Of a DNA stretch of 64,000 nucleotides, positions 54,820 to 64,000 are shown one piece after another. Within the stretch, counting starts at the first letter, position 1. Each line of letters starts with the position of its first letter. This DNA is from Cinnamomum chago (lineage: Eukaryota; Streptophyta; Magnoliopsida; Laurales; Lauraceae): the NCBI GenBank assembly GCA_038049695.1, contig CP142461.1, positions 36,226,501 to 36,290,500 on the forward strand, in the 5' to 3' direction. The notes under the pieces are model-generated. The model did no database searches and was not told where the DNA came from. It was given only the letters and a program-made list of their open reading frames with translations. A program made the position numbers and the translations under genes.

Positions 54820-55820
54820 GCTGAAAAAAAAAAAAAGGAAGCAGAAAAAAGAAAACCAAGACCTCTGCAGAATTTCATACAAAAAGAGAGTACTACGCTG
54901 CCATTTTTCCGACAACGTGCTGCCGGGATTATTAAGCGAAGAGATCATTCCTGAAGAGAAGATTTGAAGCAGGTTAAGGGCTAGGATTATGTCTCCATCA
55001 AGGGTGGAGCATGATTTCCTAGTTTTGAGCTATATCCCTACATTTTTTTTACTTGTCTATTTACATTTCATGTAAAGTAAAAAAAAAGGGAATTGCATGT
55101 GTAGAATCTCTTTTTGAGTCTGCAGCTTCTGATTTTTTTTTCTTTGAATTTCATTGCTTCTAGATAATATGGCATTGTAAATTTCTTTTCATGAATAAAA
55201 AAGAAAAAGAAGAAGAATGAATTGATATCTTTATCAGTAAATGTTCATAGCAAGTTTTCTTTTTCTTTTATTTGTGTTTGTAGCAATAACAAACTATAAG
55301 TCACTCAAGTAGGGGCTGACACTATATAATAAAAAAAAAAAGAGTATGCACAGCACGCATAGTTTCTTATGGCCATGGGTCTTTTTGGCTCTCATTTGTT
55401 TGAAACAATATGGGAGTTACAGTTGGCTTGATTCACACCTGATCTTTGAGGATGTTCAAATACACAATCAATTTCTAAAGACTGTTTATAAACTGTTTAT
55501 AGAGGGTTCTGTTTATGGATCGTTTATAACACAAGAAGGTTAGCTAATTGACTCATTAAGTCAATAAAAGAACAAGTCCTGTGAGTTAATACAAGCCATT
55601 TCATCCTTAAAAAAAATATCGATGCATGCGGACAAATATTTTCATACGTTCCAGAATATGATAGTGGAATAGTTTGTGGATCTATTGATTTAAGGACTCC
55701 CGAACATTTTATTAAATGTCATTTTTGTTTATGTTTAATCCAAATATCTTCCTACATCTAATAAGCTCATTGGGTTCTACAAACCCAACAAACTTTCATT
55801 GATAAATTTCTTTGTTTACA
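54820..55820 (+). repeat. 5' LTR (transcribed part) of the second element
   Basis: 54820-55155 is matched by 63672-64000. Beyond that the partner lies outside the window. The right end at about 55820 is inferred from TTTACA before the primer-site-like motif. Confidence 0.65.
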
Positions 55821-55821
55821 G

Positions 55822-55846
55822 AAATTTGGCACTCCCGATGGGACCA
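55822..55846 (+). other. Primer binding site-like motif, second element
   Basis: AATTTGGCACTCCCGATGGG follows the presumed LTR end, in the style of the TTTGGCGACTCC...GGGGA sites of some plant Gypsy elements. Confidence 0.45.
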
Positions 55847-55919
55847 CAACTCATTGTTTATTTCTTTTTTTTAGGTTGCATAACATAAAGTATCTCAAGT
55901 TGTTTTCATCAGGTTTCAT

Positions 55920-58900
55920 CAATGACAACCAAACTTGTCGTCACCTTTGACGATACCAAGTACAAGGCCTACCTAGAGGCCAAAATCCAAGCAAAAACTC
56001 CGTGCAAATGATCAAGACCCATGTAAAGACTGCAAAGAGAAGGTTTGAAGAGTTGCAAGGAGAAAATGAAGTTTTGGAAAATCAGAAGTTTGCTTTCTCC
56101 AAGACTCATGAAGAAACAAAAGAAGGCAAATTTCCTCATTTTCAAGTTGATCAGCTAGCTAATGGTCAGCAAGCTCACAAAGGGTTAGAAAACTACCAAG
56201 TTCCAAAGGACATGCAAGGGACGTCCAACCATGGAGCTGATCGTCAGTTAGCTAACTCTCGCCAAACCCCATCAACATATCAATTTCAAAATAAAGTATG
56301 TTTGAATGGATCCAAGTTTAATCAATCCATTAAATTCCAATCAAATATAAAATGTCAAATGAAGAATGACAAAGATAATTTTGTAGTCCCATGCACCCAC
56401 TTCTGCCCCACCAGAGTGGTACGGTTTATGGGTCATGGACGCTAAAAAATGAAACAAAAGTCTCTTGTATCTAGCACTTACCCCACCAGAGTGATAAGAA
56501 AGATTAGAACTTGGGATGATGTTACCAAGTCGCGTCCTAGTGCTTACCCCACCAAAGTGGCTAAGCCTGGTTGGACACAACGGCCTAGGAAGACTTCAGT
56601 GTGGGACCGATTGTCAGTACCCATTGAAAATGCTTTCGAGCCTCTCACCTTGCTTAAGGGAAAGAATGTGATAATGGATGAAAAAGCCCCACGACGCCCC
56701 CCTATGAAAATGAGAGGCCCTTTAGTTGTCAAATTTTCACCGGGCTCAAATGATCCCCGAATGGTGACAAGAAAAAACATGCCAGCAGAATTTAGAACTC
56801 GAAGCAAAAGGGATGATTATGACTTTGTTGCAAAAAAACAGATGGTTCGACCTCGAGTTCTATCCAAGAGCTATAAAAAAAGAATTAACAAACGAGTCGA
56901 CTCAAGTGGGAATCCACCTATGCAGACTCAATCCCTTCACCAAGTCAAGCAAGACAAAGCTCGTCATTATGCCAAAAAGGCTAAGGCAAAGAGGATAATT
57001 GATCCAACCCAAGTCGAAATTATGGAGCGACCTTCAAATGATGCCACACCTCAACTGATTGTAAAGCTGAAAGAAAAGGCACCATCTATGATGAGACAAG
57101 TGCACAAGTAGCATGCCAGCGGGCATCTAGAAAGAAAAGAAGAGCGGCCCACAAGGCCCATGAATTTAAGATCGCACCCATGTGGATCCCCAAAGAGCCC
57201 GAAGAATCAGTTATGTCGGTCAATATGGTTGGCAAAGGTAAGAAAAAGAAAGAATCATCGGCATATGTTAAGGAAATGGTGGAGTTATTCGACACCCAGC
57301 GGCCACAAACAAGGAGTGTCACGACTGCTAGAGGAAGGAAAGTAACAAAAAAAGATCGAATTTGTGATTCAAGTAGTTCACAAGGATCATCTAATGAACA
57401 GGCACCAAGAACATTAGGAGTATTAGGCGAGCTCACAGGTCTTCTCTTGTCAGAATCAAGTGTAGCTCCTGTTTATGTGACAGACCAAGAGGGTAATCCA
57501 GAGTTCTCAGAGTCAAATCCCCCGCCAAGTTTCATGCAATATGTCCAGGATACAAACAAACGATCTGAAGAGATGATGACAATGATGGTCACTCTTCAAA
57601 CGCAGATTAACAAAAAGGAGTCTGGACGACATTCTCGCAATGATCACAACAGACGTGATCAAAGAGATAGTCATGTCATGATATGGACCATAATAATGAC
57701 GAAAAAGAGTTGAAAAAAACTCGAGTCACGGTAGAAGCAGTCCAAAAGATGATTGAAAATGCCACTGAGGGAGTAACATCATCCAAAAAAGGATCAAACC
57801 CACCTTATCCAGCCTGGATGGATGATGAGCCATTTCCACCTAAATTCAAGCAGCCTCATTTGCAATCATATGATGGAAGCACTTCATCGTATCAGCATCT
57901 ATGCCACTTCAAGGTTTTGACTGGAGAGATATCTAATAATGATGCATTAAAAATCCGATTGTTCACCAGTACATTGAAAGGAACAGCCTTTGATTGGTAT
58001 AAAAGGCTACCAAGCGGTTCCATAAAGTCATGGAAGTATATAGAACAAAAGTTTACTGATCATTTTTTCGATGCTGACAGTTCAGTGACTACAACTCGCC
58101 TATGTACAGAAAAACAAGGCAAAGAAGAATCAGCGACTGCCTTTATCAAAAGATGGCAAGCTTTGTCATTTAAATGTCCAGAAAACCTTTCACACGAGTC
58201 CTTGACGGACATGTGTAGGACAAACTTGCATTAAAAAATAAGGGCTAAGTTGGTTGGAAATAAAGCAAAAGACCTTGGTGAGTTGTTAGAAGCAGCAATA
58301 GAAGCTGAAACAATCATTAAAGATCGAGAAATAGAGAAGAAATCTACCAGGAAGATTGAACCACCCAAAAGTGGGGGCAAAAAGAAAGAAGCTATGGCAG
58401 TTCAAGTAGCTTCACCCCTTGACTCAAGGAAACTCGAAAATAATCAGAAGAGAGATAATGAGGACCAAAACAAGATGAAGAGAAGTCAGACTTTAAAAGA
58501 AAGAATGTCTCGAGAATATGATTTTGCTATTGAAGATTCTGAGTCAATTTTTCATACTCTCCTAAAAAATGATAAAATCAAGCTTCCGCCATGTAAAAGA
58601 CCAGAAGAAGAAGCCAAAACAAGTGACCCAAAGTATTGCATATACCACAGGGTCATAAGTCATGGTATAAAAGACTGCTGGGTCTTTAAGAATAAGGTCC
58701 AGGAGTTACTTGACAATGGGATCATCACCTTGGCTAAAGAAGACAAGAAGGTGACAACTAACATGGTGTTTGTTCACTTTGGAAGTTTCAAACAACCAGT
58801 TAGAATTCCCACTGTGCAACAAGAAGAGGGAGATGTTGAGTTTTGCTTGGTAAACCCATTGGAAAGTAGGGATAGATTAGTTCCAGTAGAAATGCGAAAT

Positions 58901-59260
58901 GGTGTGATGATGTGGGTCCATCCAGATATCTTGTCAGAAGAAGGGTGGGAGACAGTAAGAAGCAAATCACGCTCTGTTGCAACGTCAAATCCCTTCTGGA
59001 ATGACAACTATCCTACGAGAAATGCTATGGGGGCAAGAAAACAAAAGAAAAGATGTAGGTCGAATAACAAGAAAAAGCCTAGTAAATCAAAAGAGGTTGT
59101 TACCCCAGTAGATTTGTTAACACAAGAGCCTCGAGTTCCATTAACTCTCAAGGACTTCTTGCCACTTGATCTCTTTTTGTCTTTAGAAAATCAAAAGTAG
59201 AAAGATGAATTAAGTGAGTCAAAAGATGATATATTCTCATGCAACTGTCTCTCACTGGTA
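55920..59260 (+). pseudogene. gag region of the second element, with a long upstream part (fossil)
   Basis: Basic, low-complexity protein-coding text (about 55920-57700) precedes a gag capsid domain at about 57810-58310 (PKFKQPHLQSYDGSTS, then AFDWYKRLPSGSIKSW). After it come a charged linker and a knuckle-like CIYHRVISHGIKDCW at about 58640-58680. The long section before the capsid domain recalls the extra upstream ORF of Ogre-type Tat elements. Confidence 0.7.
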
Positions 59261-59263
59261 GAG

Positions 59264-60523
59264 TTGAAAGAAGAACTGGATCAAGGTGATGGTAATTATG
59301 GCCTTAGATGGGGATATAGAGATGGTGTGAGTTCAACTGAGAGTTCAGATGAATTAAGTCAAGATTCAACCAGACCACATATTTTTACTCAAAGAAACCA
59401 TGATGAGCCATACTTTATCCCCGACCCCACATCGACAAAGAATGATAGTGACCCTTCAGAACCCTCGAGTTTGTCAACAGACTCAAATGATGACAATGAA
59501 TTGCTTGATGATGATGATATTAGGAGATGGATTGAAGGCATAGTGAAAATTGTTGTTTGTACTGCATCCATATGGAATTTGACTCCAGAATGGCAAAGAA
59601 AAGATCTTCCCACAATTATCATGGGGGAAGTAGCTGATGAAAATCCATATATTGATAGGATTGACGAAGTGGACAAGTCCTCAGATGTAGGTGATGATTC
59701 TCTTGCACTTGATGGGTATGATGCCGATGGTTCAGATTCAGACTCTAATGTGTGGATCTTTTACTCATCCAATAGAGAAAACATAAGATCATACGAATAT
59801 GTGTCAGAGGAAGATGAAATCTGGGCACATGATGATGCGGCTAGAAGAGAAATCAAAGCAAAAAGGATCATTCATGCAATGAGCCACATGCCTAAACCAA
59901 TTGGGCCCCTCAATCATTTAGACCCAATTCCATGGTGTTTTGTAGGAGGACCTAGGACCCCCCAAGAAATTGAATCCTTAACATGGGATAATGATACCCC
60001 ATGGGATGCGGATGAGGATGTCGAAGGATTATATTGGCCATGTAATATGGTTGGGATCGACCATGAAACTTCTTATGAAGAGAAAAATGAAGATGAAGAC
60101 AAAGCAGAGAGTTCATCAACATCCAATTTGACATCCTCCGAATCTTCAGAAACTGAAACAGCAGATAGCGAAGACATTTCCTTATGCTTTCCTACGGTGC
60201 AGGAGGTAGGCAAAGGGACTCACTCTGGGCTAGATTACCATAAAAATTATGATGCAAATGTTAACCAAGACAAGGCTACAAAGCCTACAGAAAGAAATGT
60301 CAAGACTGGTGGTTTGCCTAGTCGTCAGGAGCCCTTTAGATTTGATTTGCTTGAACATCTAGCGCACATCCCTGCACGTATAAGCATGCATGACATGTTG
60401 AGGTTGTCGCCAGAAATTCGAAAAGCTGCTGTAGCAGCTCTCATGAACCTAGACCAATATGCATCTCATGTCCACCAAGTACAAGTAAAGCAAAAGGCGA
60501 AATGTAAAGAATGCTTCAATTAA
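59264..60523 (+). pseudogene. Acidic region between gag and protease, second element (fossil)
   Basis: An open stretch of 419 codons rich in Asp, Glu and Ser (runs such as DSNDDNELLDDDDIRRW), with one more structured patch (IVCTASIWNLTPEW-like). I recognise no domain. Ogre-type elements are long in this area, but I know no family function for it. Confidence 0.55.
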
Positions 60524-60539
60524 GAGCAGCCATGGCTGC

Positions 60540-63500
60540 TACAATTAGCTTCACGAAGGATGACATGTTACTCGGGGATGTAAAGCACAATCGGCCATTA
60601 TACTTCACAGGATACATCGGTGAAGTTGAATTACCAAGAATACAAATTGACCCTAGATTAGCAATTAACCTCGTGCCACACGGGCCTTAAAATATTTGGG
60701 AATCCCAACTAGCAAGCTCATCTATAAAAAACTCAGCATATCAGCATACAATGGAGAAACACAAAAGGCTATTGGTAGGATAGTTATCCATGTCAGATTG
60801 GAGACATGAAATCTCAGGTCGTGGTTTACGCCATTGATGCCGAAACTTCCTACAATTTGCTCCTCGGAAGGCCATGGATTCATGAAAACTATGTAGTCCC
60901 TTCGACGTTACATCAATGTATCAAATACATTGATAAAAATTCAGAAGTACGTCGAGTCTTTGCTGACAAGAAACCCTTCAAAGGGATGGAAGCATATTGT
61001 GTGGATTCTAGATTTTACACGTCAGAGCCTGACGGTGATGCAAATGAAAGCACATCGGAAGCATTGATTGTCAAAAAATCTAAAAACAAAAAGAAAAATT
61101 TCAAGGTATCCATACCTCCACCCGCGAAACTACTCGAGGGTGTTGAGATAATAAATGGTAAATCCTCTACTAACGTTGCCACAAAAGCACCTGAATGCTC
61201 CAAGATCAGCATTCGTCCAAAGCATAAAGAGACAACTTTCATTAAGAAAAGCCTAGTGGAGGTTCCAAGTGCCAAATCAAAAAGAGTCTTAGTCGACATA
61301 ATATCATTGGTGGGAGAAGATGAAGGTAGAAGGAAAAAGTCACTTATCGACTCTGTTAAACTCCCTATCCCGATGATATATCTCCCGAGGCCTCCAGAAG
61401 AACTAAAAGGAGCAATATTTGTTGTGCTCATGAAACATCGGCCACCTATCGTGTTTTATAGAGTATCGTACCCTTCACAGATGATTGTTGGAGAGATTCC
61501 CATGGAAGGGACCCCGGATTTCTCTATGTATAGTTATAAGGCTAAATTGATAATGCGAAGGATGGGTTATGATCTTACCAGCCGGCAAGGACCGAAGCAG
61601 GGTTGTGGCACTCCAGTTCCATTGGAGATGCACGTAAGATTGTGGGAAAATCATGGACATGTTAGATTCATCCCATATGGTCTAGGATATTGTCCGGCAT
61701 CAACAACAACAGCCAATCACCGTTACTGCAACAAGCTCTTAACACCCTCCCATGAAGAAGAAGAAAAAGACTTGAACTGTTCATCAAGTTGGGTTGTATC
61801 TTCAATTAATTGCATTTCCATTTCAGGTGAGGACGTAGATGAAAATGAAAAAATGTACTTCGAACCGGAAAAAGAAACGGAAGATGTAAAACCAAGTCCC
61901 CCCATGGAGGATAAGGTTAAACAAATTAATCTAGGAACAAAAAGTGACCCCCGTCCAATCTTTGTAAATGCAGAACTGAATAAAGATGAAATTTCGAAGT
62001 ATACTTGTCTTTTGAATGAATTTAAAGATGTTTTTGCATGGTCTTATTCTGAAATGCCTGGCCTTCATCCAGGAATTGCAATGCATAGGTTAAATTTAAG
62101 AAAAGATGTTAAACCCATTAAACAAGCTCAAAGAAGATTCCGACCAGACATAACGAGTAAAATCGAAAAAGAGGTTCAAAAGCTAAAAGATGTTGGCTTC
62201 ATTAGGGAGGAACAACATCCTAATTGGTTAGCCAACATCGTTCCAGTTACAAAGAAAAATGGCCAGATTAGAATCTGCATTGATTTTAGAAATTTAAATG
62301 AGGCTTGTCCTAAGGATGAATTCCCTTTACCCATCGTAGAAATTATGATTGATAATACTTTTGGTTATGAAAGAATGTCTTTTATGGATGGTTTCTCAGG
62401 ATATAACCAAATCAAAATGCATCCTAATGACCAGAAGCACACTGCATTTCGAACACCATTTGGAATCTATTGTTACACCGTTATGCCTTTTGGTTTAAAA
62501 AATGCAGGGGCCACTTATCAAAGGGCAATGATGAAAATCTTTAAAGATATGCAACATAAAAAGGTGGAGTGTTATGTAGATAAGCTTGCTGTTAAAAGCA
62601 AAAGAAAGGAAGATCACCTCAAAGACCTCAGGGAAGTGTTTGAAAGACTTCGACGGTATAAACTCCGCATTAACCCATTGAAATGTTTTTTTGGTGTTTC
62701 TTCGGGAAAATTCTTAGGGTTTATTGTTCGCAAAGATGGAATCGAGCTTGATCCAATCAAGATAAGAGCCATTTTAGAAATGAAACCTCCAAGAAATCTA
62801 AAAGAGCTGAAAGGACTCCAAGTCGATTGGCCTATATTCGAAGGTTCATTTCTAATTTATCTGGCAGATGTCGGCCATTCTAACGTCTAATGAAGAAAGG
62901 AGTGAATTTTGTATGGGATCAGGCATGTGATGAAGCCTTTGAAGATATCAAGAAATATCTTATTAGGCCTCCTGTTTTAGCTGCTCCAGTGCAAGGGAGA
63001 CCATTCATTTTGTATACGCGAGCCCTTGATCACTCCTTGGGGGCAATGCTGGCACAAAAGAATAACCAAGGGCATGAGGTGGCACTTTACTACTTAAGTA
63101 GGATGATGGTAGGAGCAGAATATCGATATCCACCGATAGAGAAAGAATGCCTCGCGCTAATGTTTGCAATACAGACATTAAGGCACTACCTGCTATCACA
63201 AACAGTTTATCTTGTCTCTCGTGTAAACCCATTAAAGACCTTAGTAACAAAGGCGGGATCTTTGAGTGCAAGATTAGCAAAATGGTCCATTCTCCTTTCC
63301 CAATATGATATCATATATGTCCCACAAAAAGCAGTAAAAGGTCAAGCATTAGCAGATTTCTTGGTCGCGCATCCATTACCACCTGATTCCGAGCTAAGGG
63401 ATGCTTTTCCAGATGAACCAGTCTTTTACATTGAGACCTTTCAGACCTCAAAACAAGAAGCTTGGGAAATGTATTTTGATGGTGCTAGTAGGACGAATGG

Positions 63501-63660
63501 AAGAGGAGAAAGGATATATGGGGTAGGAGTTGTCTTCGTAACCCCTGATGGATATATGATCCCTTATTCCTTCTCACTAATCAAATCATGTTCTAATAAT
63601 ATTGCAGAATATTAGGCCCTTATTATGGGAATGGAAATAACTCATTGTAAATAAGTGGAG
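60540..63660 (+). pseudogene. Protease, RT and dual RNase H region of the second element (fossil)
   Basis: Protease-like text at about 60560-60900 (YNLLLGRPWIH near the end). A linker of about 1.1 kb follows. RT lies at about 62060-62800 ([47 protein letters not shown]), then RNase H at about 62890-63370 (KKYLIRPPVLAAP, LYYLSRMMVGAEYRYPPIEK). The beginning of an archaeal-like second RNase H lies at about 63460-63650 (WEMYFDGASRTNG, then YGVGVVFVTPDGYMIPYSFS). No integrase follows in the window. The paired RNase H domains place it in the Tat group. Confidence 0.82.
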
Positions 63661-63671
63661 ATTCAAAACGT

Positions 63672-64000
63672 GAAAAAAAAAGGGAAGTAGAAGCAAGAAC
63701 ACCAAGACCTCTGCAGAATTTCATACAAAAAGAGAGTACTACGCTGCCATTTTTCCGACAACGTTCTGCTAGGATTATTAAGCGAAGAGATCATTCCTGA
63801 AGAGAAGATTTGAAGCAGGTTAAGGGCTAGGATCATGTCTCCATCAAGGGATGGAGCATGATTTCCTAGTTTTGAGCTATATCCCTACATTTTTTTTACT
63901 TGTCTATTTACATTTCATGTAAAGTAAAAAAAAATGGGAATTACATGTGTAGAATCTCTTTTTGAGTCTACAGCTTCTGATTTTTTTTTCTTTGAGTTTC
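63672..64000 (+). repeat. LTR sequence at the right side of the second element (continues past the window)
   Basis: Matches 54820-55155 closely from the A run onward, including AAGACCTCTGCAGAATTTCA and TACTTGTCTATTTACATTTC. Roughly 2 percent different. Confidence 0.88.

Larger units (their letters stand above)
54530..64000 (+). mobile_element. Second Ty3/Gypsy element, Tat-like, broken and cut by the window edge (fossil)
   Basis: The left edge is uncertain (TATA box CCTATAAAAGG at 54800-54810; the LTR start must lie upstream). The 5' LTR ends near 55820 with TTTACA and is followed by a primer-site-like TTTGGCACTCCCGATGGGAC. The interior holds a gag region, an acidic section, protease, RT and two RNase H domains, then LTR sequence again from about 63672 to the window end. 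No integrase region is seen. Over about 320 bp the two LTR copies differ at roughly seven bases plus two single-base indels, about 2 percent, younger than the first element. Broken in about ten places. Confidence 0.8.

Noticed and set aside
54712-54954. 80-codon plus-strand frame before the second retroelement's interior
   Set aside because: It lies in LTR sequence (the same DNA recurs at 63.7 kb), and the Lys run comes from an A tract.

Overview
This is a window of plant nuclear DNA. The evidence is one intron-containing gene for a chloroplast-targeted protein, GT-AG introns, long AT-rich intergenic stretches, and a repeat set typical of flowering plants: Tat-type Ty3/Gypsy elements, PIF/Harbinger, hAT and Mutator MITEs, L1 LINE pieces and tRNA-derived SINEs. 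Frequent GTGGGNCC-type tracts in the spacer DNA recall magnoliid trees, but that is only an impression. I see no bacterial or organellar gene cluster and no CRISPR array.

The only host gene I can fully support is SUFB (ABCI8/LAF6 type), on the minus strand at 14526-23561. Exon 1 (23561-22113) and exon 2 (14744-14526) join in phase 0 to give 555 residues. The 7.4-kb intron between them has collected two L1 pieces, a nested poly(A) retroposon, a SINE tail, a MITE and probably an antisense LTR fragment.

Layout. 1-14.3 kb is gene-poor spacer with LTR scraps, at least four short inverted-repeat elements, a LINE tail and two SINE pieces. 14.3-23.9 kb is SUFB and its promoter. 23.9-28.97 kb is AT-rich spacer with a hAT MITE copy and a well-bounded Mutator-like hairpin MITE. 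28970-35976 is a complete PIF/Harbinger element with matched ends and a TAA target duplication. It carries a Myb/SANT-like ORF1, a DDE transposase ORF2 and two stretches that look like captured host gene pieces. 36932-37517 is a hAT MITE with a perfect 8-bp duplication. 39758-51693 is a full-length but broken Tat-lineage Ty3/Gypsy element with 683-bp LTRs, a GTACT duplication, an 18-copy minisatellite after pol and an antisense gene region before the 3' LTR. 51.7-54.5 kb is spacer with tandem repeats. From about 54.5 kb to the window end lies a second, younger-looking Tat-like element without an integrase region.

How the parts relate. SUFB supplies the scaffold subunit of the plastid Fe-S cluster assembly machine and is independent of the rest. 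Harbinger ORF1 and ORF2 proteins work together in the family (DNA binding and cutting), but both reading frames here are damaged. The retroelements are fossils. The most unusual material is the Harbinger element carrying host-like coding pieces, and the Tat element that combines a higher-order minisatellite with an antisense gene.
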